A stretch of 64,000 nt of DNA, taken from positions 1 through 64,000 of the forward strand of contig JAFMFB010000001.1 in NCBI GenBank assembly GCA_017856435.1, given 5' to 3'. The translations under genes were made by a program, and so were the position numbers. Positions 40,865-50,843 of this stretch are shown one piece after another (the first letter of the stretch is position 1; the number at the start of each line of letters is the position of its first letter). This stretch comes from Burkholderiaceae bacterium (GTDB lineage: Bacteria; Pseudomonadota; Gammaproteobacteria; Burkholderiales; Burkholderiaceae_C). Below the pieces are notes generated by a model, which ran no database searches, was not told the DNA's origin, and worked only from the letters and a program-made list of their open reading frames with translations.

Positions 40865-41449
40865 ATGTGGCGTATGTTGCTGGGCTTGCTGCTGCTGCTG
40901 GGCATTCAAACAATGCGCATCATGGGGTTGATATCCGCGAGCCGTTGGCAATCAACAGGTGGGCGCCTTCTCTGGCATGTGCTCATCGCGGTGTTGACGG
41001 CGGTGGGCCTGTTTCTGGTGGTGTGGGGGTTTGCTTTGGCGCGGGAGCAGCCCATGCCCCTGTGGCAACCAGTCGGCGCCCTAAAACACCTTGCGTTTGC
41101 GCTGACCGCATTCAGTTTTGTCTTGCTGGCTGCGGCGGTGGTTCCGGCCAATCATCTGAAGGCGAAACTTAAGTTCCCGTTTGTACTGGCTGTCAAAAGC
41201 TGGGCATTAGGTCACTTGTTGCTCAACGGCATGCTGGCCCACGTCTTATTGTTTGGGACTGTGCTGGCCTGGTCCGTTTGGGCGTTTCGTTACCTCAGGC
41301 GGCGAGAGATGAAGGAACATGCGCCTACAGCGCCGGCGGCAACAGGACTCACCTTACTCGCCTTGGCCTTGGGGCTACTGGCTTGGTGGGGGTTCGCCGC
41401 GGTCCTGCATGGCTGGCTGATCGGCATCAAGCCCATCGCCTGGTTCTAA
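40865..41449 (+). CDS. NnrU-family integral membrane protein
   Basis: 194-residue inner-membrane protein with about five to six hydrophobic spans (MLLGLLLLLGIQTMRI, VLIAVLTAVGLFLVVWGFAL, LAFALTAFSFVLLAAAVV, LLALALGLLAWWGFAAV). It contains the NnrU-type HLLLNGMLAHVLLFGTVLAW. NnrU was named for a nitric-oxide/nitrite reduction region in other bacteria, but the family is widespread and its chemistry is unknown. ATG 40865 follows AAGGGGG and matches the family N-terminus; upstream in-frame starts add an unrelated hydrophilic stretch. No denitrification gene is nearby. Confidence 0.85.
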   Translation: MWRMLLGLLLLLGIQTMRIMGLISASRWQSTGGRLLWHVLIAVLTAVGLFLVVWGFALAREQPMPLWQPVGALKHLAFALTAFSFVLLAAAVVPANHLKAKLKFPFVLAVKSWALGHLLLNGMLAHVLLFGTVLAWSVWAFRYLRRREMKEHAPTAPAATGLTLLALALGLLAWWGFAAVLHGWLIGIKPIAWF

Positions 41450-41456
41450 TCTTCGG

Positions 41457-42338
41457 TCAGGCCAGGCGCCCATTCTGGTAATCATGAACCGCTGTCATCA
41501 ATTCTTCTCGGGTGTTCATCACAAACGGACCATATTGCGCAATCGGCTCCTTGAGAGGCTTGCCGGCGATCAGCAGTACGCGAGTGGCGCCATCGGCCGC
41601 GCGCAATTGAACCCCATCGCCCCCGTTGGCCAGGATGGCCATACGCTGGCTGGGAACCTGGGTCGTGCCATCCGCGCCGGCAACTTCAACAACGCCCCGG
41701 TAGACATAGAGAAAGGCGTGATGTCCGGTGGGCAGGCTTTGCGAAAACTCGCTGTCGGCCGGTAAAAGAATATCCAGATACAAAGGCTCCGTAGGGAACT
41801 CTTGTTCGGGCCGGGCCACAGCGCCACGAACGCCGTGACTTTCGCCGCTGATAACCCTGACCAAGACACCGCTGTCCAGGGTGTATTCGGGAATCTCGGC
41901 GCTTTGGATGTCGCGGTACCAGGGAGGGCACATCTTGTCGCGGCCAGGCAGATTCAGCCAGAGCTGAAACCCCTCCATCACGCCCGCTTCCTGCTCAGGC
42001 ATTTCGCTGTGAATCAGGCCCCGGCCGGCCGTCATCCATTGCACGCCACCGTTTTGCAGCAACCCTTCGTGCCCGGCGCTGTCGCGATGTCGCATGCGAC
42101 CCGCGACCATGTAGGTCACGGTTTCAAAGCCGCGGTGAGGATGGTCCGGAAAGCCAGCGATGTAGTCATCCGGATCGTCGCTGGCAAAGTGGTCGAGCAT
42201 CAAAAAGGGATCGAGTCGCTGCTGCAGATCGTGAGTGAGAACGCGGGTTAGCTTGACGCCTGCGCCATCGGAAGTGGCCTGCCCGACCACCAGGCGCTCT
42301 ACGGCGCGAGGCCGGCTGATTAACGGGGTTGTATTCAT
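41457..42338 (-). CDS. Pirin family protein
   Basis: 293-residue bicupin. The N-terminal cupin has the metal set His66, His68 (DHPHRGFETV), His110 and Glu112 (LIHSEMPEQ), characteristic of pirins, some of which have quercetinase activity. The C-terminal cupin ends with IAQYGPFVMNTREELMTAV, the usual pirin tail. It converges with the NnrU gene (7-bp gap) and precedes no obvious partner. Confidence 0.93.
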   Translation of the reverse strand: MNTTPLISRPRAVERLVVGQATSDGAGVKLTRVLTHDLQQRLDPFLMLDHFASDDPDDYIAGFPDHPHRGFETVTYMVAGRMRHRDSAGHEGLLQNGGVQWMTAGRGLIHSEMPEQEAGVMEGFQLWLNLPGRDKMCPPWYRDIQSAEIPEYTLDSGVLVRVISGESHGVRGAVARPEQEFPTEPLYLDILLPADSEFSQSLPTGHHAFLYVYRGVVEVAGADGTTQVPSQRMAILANGGDGVQLRAADGATRVLLIAGKPLKEPIAQYGPFVMNTREELMTAVHDYQNGRLA

Positions 42339-42376
42339 GGCTGGCGCGGGGGGTCAAGTCCACCCGAGAGAAGGAT

Positions 42377-42574
42377 TTATTCGGGGGTCTTGGTCGCGCA
42401 GGTATTGATGCCAAACAGGGAATACGGCGGGCACCAACCCGCCAGCCCCGTAGCCAGTGGAACCAGACCCAACCAACCCCACCAGCCAACCGTACCACTA
42501 GCAGCCAGGCCGATCAGCACCAGGCCGGCCACAATTCTGATGACGCGGTCCGCGCCGCCTACATTTTTAATCAT
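42377..42574 (-). CDS. DUF2892 / YgaP-type inner membrane domain protein
   Basis: 65-residue protein: MIKNVGGADRVIRIVAGLVL then two membrane segments (about 13-30 and 33-52) and CPPYSLFGINTCATK. This matches DUF2892, the membrane domain also found attached to rhodanese in YgaP. The ATG at 42574 is preceded by AGGAGA; longer upstream starts lack one. It lies 29 bp downstream of copZ on the same strand and may share its transcript. Confidence 0.85.
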   Translation of the reverse strand: MIKNVGGADRVIRIVAGLVLIGLAASGTVGWWGWLGLVPLATGLAGWCPPYSLFGINTCATKTPE

Positions 42575-42603
42575 CCCTATTCTCCTATCAGCAAAAAGCT
42601 TAC

Positions 42604-42801
42604 TCAAGCCGCAACAGCGTAACCCTCTTCGGCAATGACCTTGGACAAGGCGTCGCGTGGTTGCTCGGAATCAACCTCCACTTTGTTTTGGCTACGGTCG
42701 ATCGCCACCTCGGCTTGCGGATCAAGGCCTTTGATGGCTCGAATGACGGCTTTTTCGCAGTGACCGCAGGTCATGCCACTTACTTCAAAGGTTTGCTTCA
42801 T
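42604..42801 (-). CDS. copZ: Copper chaperone (single HMA domain, CopZ-like)
   Basis: 65-residue cytosolic metallochaperone with the ferredoxin-like HMA fold. The metal-binding GMTCGHC has Cys12 and Cys15, and the C-terminus EEGYAVAA fits the last strand. It is expected to pass Cu(I) to the CopA ATPase encoded divergently 66 bp away. The ATG at 42801 follows AGGAG. The short shared upstream region suggests joint metal-responsive control, but no CueR/MerR-type regulator gene is adjacent. Confidence 0.92.
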   Translation of the reverse strand: MKQTFEVSGMTCGHCEKAVIRAIKGLDPQAEVAIDRSQNKVEVDSEQPRDALSKVIAEEGYAVAA

Positions 42802-42838
42802 GCGCCGACTCCTAAGTTTCCAAACATGCCAGATGTAG

Positions 42839-42862
42839 GATTGTGCGCTTGGTAGCACAATC
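42839..42862. promoter_or_regulatory. Perfect dyad between copZ and copA, candidate metal-responsive operator
   Basis: GATTGTGC (42839-42846) and GCACAATC (42855-42862) form a perfect 8-bp inverted repeat around GCTTGGTA, ending 5 bp before the copA ATG within the 66-bp divergent gap. The size and symmetry suit a dimeric repressor or activator, or an mRNA hairpin over the copA ribosome-binding region. Confidence 0.5.
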
Positions 42863-42867
42863 ATGCC

Positions 42868-45069
42868 ATGGTACCCGACAGAACTACTGAAGAATTGGAT
42901 ATTGGCATTGGGGGCATGACCTGCGCCTCTTGTGTGGTTCGGGTGGAGCGCGCTCTGAAAAAAGTGCCGGGCGTTTCGGATGCAAGGGTCAATCTGGCCA
43001 CCGAATCGGCCCGCGTACAGTTTCTTCCCGGCCAGCAAATGGAGGCCTTGGTCCGCCGGGCAGTGCGAGAGGCCGGCTATGAGCCGCGTGCCGCCGATGC
43101 CCTTCAAAGCAGCCAGAACAACTCGCCCTGGAGCGGTTTTGCGCCCGTGGCAATAGGCCTGTTGCTGTCATTGCCGCTGCTGGCGCCCATGCTGGCAGAT
43201 TTGACCGGCCGGCATTGGATGTTGCCGCCCTGGCTGCAGTTCACTTTGGCAACGCCCGTACAGTTCATACTGGGGGCGCGGTTCTACCGGGCCGGCTGGC
43301 ACGCCCTCAAGGCGCTTACCGGCAATATGGACTTGTTGGTGGCGCTAGGTACCACTTCCGGCTGGGCCTTGTCAGTCTGGTTGTGGCTGTTTGCCGGACA
43401 GGACCAAGCACCCCATCTGTACTTTGAAGCTTCGGCGGTTGTGGTGACCCTGGTCTTGCTGGGCAAGTGGCTGGAGGGCCGCGCCAAGCGGCAAACCACG
43501 GAGGCCATCCGGGCTTTGCATGCCTTGCGACCAGAGCAGGCGCACTTGATGGGTTCTGAGGGTGAAGTGGATGTGCCCCTGGCCGAGGTGTTGGTGGGCG
43601 ATCGGCTGGTGGTGCGGCCCGGCGAGCGTTTCCCCGTGGACGGGACCCTGCATGAGGGGCTGACGCAGGTAGATGAATCCATGCTGACCGGTGAGCCCAT
43701 GCCGGTGAGCAAGAAGACGGGAGACGCCCTCAGCGGGGGTTCTATCAACGGCGAGGGTCGGGTGGTGATGCAAGTCACGGCCGTTGGCAGCGAAACCGTG
43801 CTGGCCCACATCATCCGTCTGGTCGAGGACGCCCAGGCTGCCAAGGCGCCCATTCAGCGACTGGTGGATCAGGTGGCGGCGGTCTTTGTGCCGGTGGTTT
43901 TGCTGATCGCCCTGGTCACCCTGACCGGCTGGTTGTGGGTGGGTGAAGATACCGAAACTGCGGTGATTCGAGCGGTGGCCGTGCTGGTGATTGCCTGCCC
44001 CTGTGCGTTGGGATTGGCCACCCCAACGGCCATCATGGCCGGCACCGGGGTGGCAGCCCGGCATGGCATTCTGATCAAGGATGCGTTGGCGTTGGAGTTG
44101 GCCCATCGGGTTGATCTGGTGGCCTTTGATAAAACAGGCACCCTGACTCAGGGCAAGCCACGGCTACTGTCGTTTGAGGTTGCCCCCGCTGAAGAGGCCA
44201 CCGCCTTGCTCACTGTGGCGGCCAGTCTGCAGAGCGGCAGCGATCATCCGCTGTCCCGCGCCATGATGGCGTATGCCAATGAACATCAGATTCCCCTTGT
44301 TGTGCCGACGGACATGCGGGCCGAGCCTGGGCGTGGTACGCAGGGGTTGGTGCTAGGCCAGTCGTATCGCATTGCAAGCGTGCGCTGGATGGAAGAAATG
44401 GGTCTTCGGCAGGCTGACTTGCAGACCCGCGCGGCGCATTGGCAGACCCAGGGGGCCACCCTGTCTTACTTGGCCCGCCTGACAGAGCAGGGGTGGCAAC
44501 CTTGTGCCTTGATGGCTTTTGGCGATGAGCCCAAGCCGGAAGCAAAGCAGGTCTTGGCAGCATTGCGTGAGCAGGGGCTGAGGCTGGTCATGCTCTCAGG
44601 TGACAATATTTCGGCGGCACAGACGATGGCACGACGGCTTGGTCTGAGCACCCAGGACAACGAGGTCATTGCCAATGTGTTGCCTGGCGATAAGGCTGAC
44701 CGCATCAAGTCGCTTAAAGACGACGGCCATGTGGTTGCCATGGTGGGCGATGGCATCAATGACGCCCCCGCGCTGGCTGCTGCTGATGTGGGTATCGCCA
44801 TGGGCAGCGGAACCGATGTGGCCATGCATGCTGCCGGCATCACGCTGATGCGTGGCGACCTGAAGCTGGTGGCGGCAGCCCTGTCGATATCAAGACGCAC
44901 GGTGGCCAAGATTCGGCAAAACCTGTTTTGGGCCTTTGTCTATAACGTGGCGGGCATTCCGCTGGCTGCGCTGGGCCTGCTCAGCCCTGTGTTGGCTGGC
45001 GCAGCGATGGCGCTGAGCTCGGTCAGCGTGATGAGCAACGCCCTGTTGCTGCGGCGCTGGCGTCCCTAA
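42868..45069 (+). CDS. copA: Cu(I)-translocating P1B-type ATPase
   Basis: 733-residue inner-membrane copper-export ATPase. It has a single N-terminal HMA domain (GMTCASC, Cys19/Cys22), eight TM helices, the A-domain TGEPMPV, and the intramembrane CPC (Cys377-Pro378-Cys379, [12 protein letters not shown]), the P1B-1 copper signature. The phosphorylation motif DKTGTLTQG has Asp421, followed by HP (DHPLSRAM) and [10 protein letters not shown]. One HMA domain rather than two is common. It is divergent from its chaperone copZ and convergent with czcA. Confidence 0.95.
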   Translation: MVPDRTTEELDIGIGGMTCASCVVRVERALKKVPGVSDARVNLATESARVQFLPGQQMEALVRRAVREAGYEPRAADALQSSQNNSPWSGFAPVAIGLLLSLPLLAPMLADLTGRHWMLPPWLQFTLATPVQFILGARFYRAGWHALKALTGNMDLLVALGTTSGWALSVWLWLFAGQDQAPHLYFEASAVVVTLVLLGKWLEGRAKRQTTEAIRALHALRPEQAHLMGSEGEVDVPLAEVLVGDRLVVRPGERFPVDGTLHEGLTQVDESMLTGEPMPVSKKTGDALSGGSINGEGRVVMQVTAVGSETVLAHIIRLVEDAQAAKAPIQRLVDQVAAVFVPVVLLIALVTLTGWLWVGEDTETAVIRAVAVLVIACPCALGLATPTAIMAGTGVAARHGILIKDALALELAHRVDLVAFDKTGTLTQGKPRLLSFEVAPAEEATALLTVAASLQSGSDHPLSRAMMAYANEHQIPLVVPTDMRAEPGRGTQGLVLGQSYRIASVRWMEEMGLRQADLQTRAAHWQTQGATLSYLARLTEQGWQPCALMAFGDEPKPEAKQVLAALREQGLRLVMLSGDNISAAQTMARRLGLSTQDNEVIANVLPGDKADRIKSLKDDGHVVAMVGDGINDAPALAAADVGIAMGSGTDVAMHAAGITLMRGDLKLVAAALSISRRTVAKIRQNLFWAFVYNVAGIPLAALGLLSPVLAGAAMALSSVSVMSNALLLRRWRP

Positions 45070-45150
45070 CTCGCCGGCTGCGAGGCATCAAACCATCCTG
45101 ACGCCGGCTTGCCGCGGACATTCCCCCCGATCGGTCGGTCATGCCGGGGC

Positions 45151-48100
45151 TCAGTGGGTTGGCGCCGTTTCCTCGGGATGGTGCTGATTGGAAAACCACA
45201 TCACGTACAGAACAGGCAACACCACCAGCGTCAGCAAGGTGGCGGTAACAAGCCCCCCAATCACCACGATGGCCAGCGGCCGCTGAGTTTCCGCTCCGAT
45301 GTCGTGCGACAGGGCCATGGGCAATAGGCCCAGTGCAGCCAGCATGGCGGTCATCAATACGGTTCGAAGTCGCTGCATCGAGCCGAGCTTGACGGCCTCC
45401 AGCACGTTGTGGCCGGCATTGCGCAACTGCTGAAAAACCGACAGCATGACCACGCCATTGAGTACCGCTTGCCCGGAAAGCGCTATGAAGCCGATGGCCG
45501 CCGATACTGATAAGGGAATCGAGAACAACCACAGGGCAACAAAGCCACCGATTAGCGCAAGCGGCACGTTGATCAGGATCAGCACGGCCTTCTTGAAGGA
45601 CCCAAACGCGTCAAATAGCAGCACAAAAATCAACAGCAGGGAAATGGGCACCACCACAGCCAGGCGTTGCATGGCGCGCTCCTGGTTTTCAAACTCGCCA
45701 GACCAACTGATCTGGTAGTTGCCAGGAATACGTACATTTTGGTTCACACGAGCTTTCATGTCAGCCACTACTGAGCCCATATCCCGGTCGCGGATAAAGA
45801 TGCCGACGGCCATGGTGCGTCGACCTGCCTCCCGTGCAATATTCATCGCGCCGCTGCTTTGGCGGATGTCGGCCACTGCGCCCAGGGTGGTGTACCCCCC
45901 ATCTGGCCTGGGAATGGTTGTGCTGGCAAGCTTATCAATTGAACGCTCTTTCTCGGGGAGTCGAACGGTCACGGCAAATTTGCGTTCGCCCTCCCACAGC
46001 ATGGTGGCGGCTTTTCCCGCCAGGGCTGCCTCAATCACATCCTGGACATCGCCGACATTGAGCCCAAGGCGTGCCGCACGCTGTCGATCAATGTCAATTA
46101 CCAATTGCGGCAAATTTCCGGCTCGATCAATTTCGGCCCGGTAGACGCCGGCCACCTGTCTTACCTCTCGTTCAATTTCATCAGCAATTCGTCGTAGTTC
46201 AATCAGGTCATCACCTGCCACCTTGATCACGATTTGACCGTCAATCTGAGAGATGGACTCAAGAACATTGTCGCGAATAGGCATGGAAAAAGACGGCAAC
46301 AGACCCGGAATTGCGCTGACTGCGCGATCCATTTCATCCGTCAGCTTTTCCTTGGTCATCCCTTGACGCCATTGCTCTTGCGGCCGTACATCCACGTATA
46401 CCTCTGCCATGCTGATGGTTTTTGGGTCGGTCCCATCTTCCGGCTGGCCAGCTTTCGAAATCGTGGTGCGTACTTCCGGAATAGCGAGAAGGGCCTGACG
46501 CGCACTGCGCAGCATCCGTGCGGCCTCATCGTTGGCCACGCTGGAGGGCAGACGCAGATTCACCCAAATTGATCCCTCATTGAGCTCCGGCAGAAACTCG
46601 GAACCCAGCCGGGAGGCAATACCCATGGCACCTACAAAACAAGCCAGCGCAACGCCGACCACTTTGCGACGATGCGAAAACGCCCAATCAAGAACCGGCG
46701 CATACAGATTTTTCGCCGCCGTCACGATGCGATTGTCACCGTGGGGCAATTTGCGCCTAAGCATCCAATAGGCCAGAAGCGGAACCAGGGTGAGGGAGAA
46801 GATAAGAGAGCCAATCAGAGCCGAGGTGACGGACAGGGCCATCGGTTGAAAAATTCGGCCTTCGTGACGCTGCAGCGCGAAAATGGGAATGTGGGCCGCA
46901 ATGATGATCAGCATGGAAAACAAGGTGGGACGGCCAACTTCACTGGCGGCATCAATAATGCTTTGCCGTCGCTCACTCTCGGACATGTCTTCACGCTCCT
47001 TTTGGAGCCTGTGCATGATGTTTTCAATCACGATCACCGCCCCGTCCACGATGATTCCAAAGTCCATCGCCCCTAGGCTCAGCAGGTTGGCGGGTATGCC
47101 CATAAAAGTCAGGCCAAGAAAAGTGGCCATCAGGGATAGAGGAATGACGACCACGACAGCCAGGCTGGCACGCAAATTTGACAAGAACAGGTAAAGCACC
47201 AACGAAACCAAGAGCGCTCCCTCCACCAGATTTCGAAAAACAGTGGACAGGGTCTTGCTCATCAACCAGGTGCGGTCATAGAACGGAACGATCTGAACGC
47301 CTTTGGGAAGTCCGCCCGTGTTGAGTTCGTCAATTTTTTCTTTGACCCCTTTGAGTACCTTGCTGGGGTTTTCGCCGCGGCGCATGACCACAATTCCCTG
47401 GACGATGTCATCGTCCAGGTCCTGGCCCACCGTGCCCAAGCGAGGTACCGAACCGATGGTCACCCGGGCAATGTCCCTGACCAGAACGGGTGTGCCGCCA
47501 TAAGCTGCGACAACAATGCTGCCGATGTCGTCGGCTGATCGAAGCAGACCAATGCCTCGAATGGCGTACTGTTGTGCACCCTGGGCCACATAGCTCCCCC
47601 CCGCGTTGGAGTTTCCCCGGCCCAGGGCATCCAGCAGTTGCTGGAAGGTCAACTTGAGGGCGCGCAGTCGATCGAGATCGGGCTGAACCTCATATTGCTT
47701 GATAAACCCACCCATTGCAACGACATCAGCAACACCCGGCACCTTGCGCAAGGCACGCTCTACCACCCAGTCCTCGATACTGCGCAAATCAGTGGTTGAC
47801 AGTCCGTCACCGCGTAGCCGGTACCTAAGCACTTCGCCAACCGGGGTGGCGCTGGGTGCGATGTTGGCAATGACGCCCTCAGGAAGGTCAACGGACCGGA
47901 GTCGCTCATTTACCTGCTGGCGAACCAGGTTGACGTTGGCAGCATCATCATAGGTAATGACATTGAAGGAAAGGCCGAATTGCGTGTGCGAAAAAAGGCG
48001 AATTGAATTGGGCAGCCCAGACAAGGCCGTTTCAATGGGCAGGGTGACCTGTTTCTCCACCTCTTCCGCCGCCCGGCCGGGGTATAGCGCGATCACAGTA

Positions 48101-48237
48101 ACCTGGGTGTCAGTGACATCAGGAAATGCCTCCACCGACAGGTTCTTGAAAGCAATAACCCCGCTCATGACAAACAACAAAGTGCCCAGCACGATGAACA
48201 AGGGCTGGTGCAGGGAGTACTGGATCAGTCGCTTCAT
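45151..48237 (-). CDS. czcA: Heavy-metal efflux RND pump, CzcA type
   Basis: 1028-residue proton-driven inner-membrane RND pump (HME family). 12 spans and two large periplasmic loops are recognisable. The TM4 signature DFGIIVDGAVIVIEN contains Asp392, Asp398 and Glu405, the acidic set of CzcA-like divalent-cation (Zn/Co/Cd/Ni) pumps. CusA-type Cu/Ag pumps lack this pattern. Substrate is therefore inferred as a divalent cation despite the neighbouring copA. Its start overlaps the czcB stop (ATGA). Confidence 0.93.
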   Translation of the reverse strand: MKRLIQYSLHQPLFIVLGTLLFVMSGVIAFKNLSVEAFPDVTDTQVTVIALYPGRAAEEVEKQVTLPIETALSGLPNSIRLFSHTQFGLSFNVITYDDAANVNLVRQQVNERLRSVDLPEGVIANIAPSATPVGEVLRYRLRGDGLSTTDLRSIEDWVVERALRKVPGVADVVAMGGFIKQYEVQPDLDRLRALKLTFQQLLDALGRGNSNAGGSYVAQGAQQYAIRGIGLLRSADDIGSIVVAAYGGTPVLVRDIARVTIGSVPRLGTVGQDLDDDIVQGIVVMRRGENPSKVLKGVKEKIDELNTGGLPKGVQIVPFYDRTWLMSKTLSTVFRNLVEGALLVSLVLYLFLSNLRASLAVVVVIPLSLMATFLGLTFMGIPANLLSLGAMDFGIIVDGAVIVIENIMHRLQKEREDMSESERRQSIIDAASEVGRPTLFSMLIIIAAHIPIFALQRHEGRIFQPMALSVTSALIGSLIFSLTLVPLLAYWMLRRKLPHGDNRIVTAAKNLYAPVLDWAFSHRRKVVGVALACFVGAMGIASRLGSEFLPELNEGSIWVNLRLPSSVANDEAARMLRSARQALLAIPEVRTTISKAGQPEDGTDPKTISMAEVYVDVRPQEQWRQGMTKEKLTDEMDRAVSAIPGLLPSFSMPIRDNVLESISQIDGQIVIKVAGDDLIELRRIADEIEREVRQVAGVYRAEIDRAGNLPQLVIDIDRQRAARLGLNVGDVQDVIEAALAGKAATMLWEGERKFAVTVRLPEKERSIDKLASTTIPRPDGGYTTLGAVADIRQSSGAMNIAREAGRRTMAVGIFIRDRDMGSVVADMKARVNQNVRIPGNYQISWSGEFENQERAMQRLAVVVPISLLLIFVLLFDAFGSFKKAVLILINVPLALIGGFVALWLFSIPLSVSAAIGFIALSGQAVLNGVVMLSVFQQLRNAGHNVLEAVKLGSMQRLRTVLMTAMLAALGLLPMALSHDIGAETQRPLAIVVIGGLVTATLLTLVVLPVLYVMWFSNQHHPEETAPTH

Positions 48238-49424
48238 TTAGCCGTCCCCACGCCGGTCTCTGCAGGATTTGGGGTCTTGACATCAAAAGGGCGAAATTGA
48301 CGAGCCAGCAAAAGCACGTTGTTTGTTACAACCTGATCACCGGGCTGAAGCCCCGAACCGACGATAACCTCCTGGCTGCCCTCATGGATCAGGGAAACTT
48401 TTCGCCGCTCAAACTCACCGGGCCCGACCCGGACAAACACCTGATGGCTGGCATCCTCGAAGAACAAAGCTGAGGCGGGTATGGACAACGCCCCCTCTTT
48501 GAAGGGCCGCTCGACTTTTGCGGTGGCCAGCATTTCTGCTTTGAGCAAACGCTCGCGGTTGTCGATCAAACCCCTGTACTTGACCGTTCGTGTCAGGGGG
48601 TCAATAAAATCTGAGGCCGCAATGACCTTGCCGAAAAACCGCTGGCCTTGCAAGGCTGCCACTTGCAGCTCGAAGGGTGTTCCCGGCTGCAATACGCCTA
48701 ACTCAGATTCGCGCGCGTCGATCTGAACCCATAGGGAGCCAGGGTCGCTGACGACAAAGGCGGCCGGTATCCCGGGACCTGACTGGTCAGGCCGTAATTC
48801 CTGGCCGGGATTGAGATTACGTTCAACAACCACGCCATTGATACTGCTGCTCAATGCAAGCTGTTGATTGATGCTGCTGCTGTTGCTGCCATACAGGCGG
48901 GTGCGTGCTCTGGCCCTCTCAAGCTCGGCCTGAGCGCGTTGTGACTCAGCCTGCGCAAGTTCGAAATCTTTACGCGCCACAATGCCCGCTTCCAGCAACT
49001 CGCTTTGGCGTCGCAAGGTTTTTTGAGCCAGGGCCACGTCCGCCTCAGCCTTGGCGGTGTCGCTCTGGGCCTGGCCAAAGTCTGGCGAGGCCAGAAGCGC
49101 GAGGGTTGTGCCAGGCGACACTTTTTGCCCAACATCGGCCCGGATGGACATGACGCGACCAGCAAAGGGCGGATACAGTCGTTGTGTCCGGTCCTCATTC
49201 CATACCAGTTTGGCGGGCAGTTCTACGGAGATTGCCGTGGCGGCTTTGACGCCCTGGACCGGCAAGAGCTTGAGATGGGGGTGATCGGCAACAAAACGCA
49301 ATTTCTCGCTTTGCACAATCGGTGCCGCAGGGGCAGCCTGTTGAGTCGGGGCTTCATTGCATCCTGCAATCAGCACAAGGCTGGCGATTAATACACTGGA
49401 GGGGGATGGGATACGTAGAGGCAT
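48234..49424 (-). CDS. czcB: RND efflux periplasmic adaptor, CzcB type (lipoprotein)
   Basis: 396-residue membrane-fusion protein. A lipoprotein signal (SSVLIASLVLIAGC, lipidated Cys about 20) anchors it in the membrane. A barrel-sandwich hybrid is interrupted by a helical hairpin (DTAKAEADVALAQKTLRRQSELLEAGIVARKDF region), then beta-barrel and membrane-proximal domains follow. ATG 49424 is chosen because it starts the lipoprotein signal; longer in-frame starts run back into czcC. It overlaps czcA (ATGA) and follows czcC by 34 bp. Confidence 0.92.
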   Translation of the reverse strand: MPLRIPSPSSVLIASLVLIAGCNEAPTQQAAPAAPIVQSEKLRFVADHPHLKLLPVQGVKAATAISVELPAKLVWNEDRTQRLYPPFAGRVMSIRADVGQKVSPGTTLALLASPDFGQAQSDTAKAEADVALAQKTLRRQSELLEAGIVARKDFELAQAESQRAQAELERARARTRLYGSNSSSINQQLALSSSINGVVVERNLNPGQELRPDQSGPGIPAAFVVSDPGSLWVQIDARESELGVLQPGTPFELQVAALQGQRFFGKVIAASDFIDPLTRTVKYRGLIDNRERLLKAEMLATAKVERPFKEGALSIPASALFFEDASHQVFVRVGPGEFERRKVSLIHEGSQEVIVGSGLQPGDQVVTNNVLLLARQFRPFDVKTPNPAETGVGTAK

Positions 49425-49458
49425 AGCAGCTAAGCGGGTTGAGGGATCGCACCTTGTG

Positions 49459-50751
49459 TCAAGGTTGTTTGGCGAAGGCTTGTTGTGGGCCGGCGGTTTG
49501 GGTTCGCAATTGCCAGGCGCCGATGGCCTTGGCGTAATCGGTTCGAGCCGCAAGAGCATCCAGCAAGGTGGCGCGCAGGGTTCGTCTTGCATCCAGCAGG
49601 TCCGTCAGACCAATAGCCCCCTTGTTGTAGGCCAGCTCAGCACCGGCAGAGACCAACCGGGCACGTGGCAAGATATCTTGCTGATAGCTTTTGGCCCGCA
49701 TTGCGGCGGTCTGCACTTCGCGCTGAAGCCGCTGAAGCTCCAGCTTGGCCAGCCGCCGGGTTTTTTCCAGCAATTGTTCAGCCTGGGTCAGCTGGGCTGC
49801 AGCCCGCGCAATTTCACCTTCAAACCTGTAACTGGTTTGCAATGGCATAGACATTCGAAGGGCCAACAACGCCGTCGACGTGCCAGGCAGATGGTCGTAA
49901 CTCGCGCCCCAGGTTACATCGGCGCTCTTTTGCGCATTCGCAAACTCGAGCGCTGACTGCGCCGCCTGCAGTCGAGCACGAGCGGCCAAGACGTCGGGCC
50001 TTGTATCGACCAGGCTCTCGTGAACTGGGGTCGAGAGCGGCGGCGTATCAAGCAATGGCCAATCGTTGCTGGCTATCAGCTGCTCAGGGGCTAAACCGAT
50101 CCCCGTCACTTGCCATAAGGACAAGGCCTGGCGCTGGCGCTCCAGTTCGGCTTGTTGTAGATCCGATGCAGCGCGACGGGCCTCAATCTCGATCCGTGCA
50201 ACATCCTGGGCGGATAGATCACCGGCGTTCAGGCGCGTGGTCGCGCTACGGGCAAGGCTGGTGGCGCTGTGTTCAATCTGAGCGACCTCGGCGCTTCTTT
50301 CCTGGGCTCCCAACAGGTCAAAGAAGCTGCTCAATGCCGCAAGTTGCTGTTGCGTTCGGGCCTCGTCCAGATCGGCCTGGGCTGCCTCAGCGGTGCGTTT
50401 TGCGCCCTGGGTACGAAGGGCGCGCTTGTTGCCGCGCTCCCAGGTCCAGTCCAGTCCGATGGCCTTGTCCAGGCGCTTTTCGGTCAGCACATTGCCATCC
50501 CCGTTCCCGTTTTGCAAATCCCAGCCGCTGATGCCAGCAGAAAGGGCGGGAAAAGGCGCGCGGTCGGCGCTGACAATGTCAGCCCGGGCGCTGGCAACGG
50601 CTTGGCGGGCCATGGCCACCTCCAGGTTGTCACGCGCGGCTTGCAGGGCTTGGGACAAACTTAGCGGGTTTGCTGGGCTGGATGTTTGGGACCAGGTTGG
50701 TAAAACCGTTAGCACAAGGCCGGCAACACATAGGATCTGTCGTATGCTCAT
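49459..50751 (-). CDS. czcC: RND efflux outer membrane factor, CzcC type (TolC family)
   Basis: 430-residue TolC-fold outer membrane channel with a signal peptide (ILCVAGLVLTVLPTWS). Two OEP repeats of long amphipathic helices follow (LSQALQAARDNLEVAMARQAV; ARLQAAQSALEFANAQKSADV). Low-cysteine, Ala/Gln/Leu-rich helices are typical. ATG 50751 is preferred over 50793 because it begins the signal peptide. It is first in the czcCBA operon, divergent from the regulator gene. Confidence 0.9.
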   Translation of the reverse strand: MSIRQILCVAGLVLTVLPTWSQTSSPANPLSLSQALQAARDNLEVAMARQAVASARADIVSADRAPFPALSAGISGWDLQNGNGDGNVLTEKRLDKAIGLDWTWERGNKRALRTQGAKRTAEAAQADLDEARTQQQLAALSSFFDLLGAQERSAEVAQIEHSATSLARSATTRLNAGDLSAQDVARIEIEARRAASDLQQAELERQRQALSLWQVTGIGLAPEQLIASNDWPLLDTPPLSTPVHESLVDTRPDVLAARARLQAAQSALEFANAQKSADVTWGASYDHLPGTSTALLALRMSMPLQTSYRFEGEIARAAAQLTQAEQLLEKTRRLAKLELQRLQREVQTAAMRAKSYQQDILPRARLVSAGAELAYNKGAIGLTDLLDARRTLRATLLDALAARTDYAKAIGAWQLRTQTAGPQQAFAKQP

Positions 50752-50843
50752 GGCGGCATTGTCATTGGCAGTAGCTGACGACAGACTGACCAAATTTATG
50801 GGTGTTTTTACTTACATCGCGCACTTTTTTAGCACTTTGCCCA

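Noticed and set aside
45151-50751. Naming the RND pump cusCBA because copA and copZ are adjacent
   Set aside because: The TM4 motif DFGIIVDGAVIVIEN is the CzcA-type acidic set; CusA pumps carry a different motif there.
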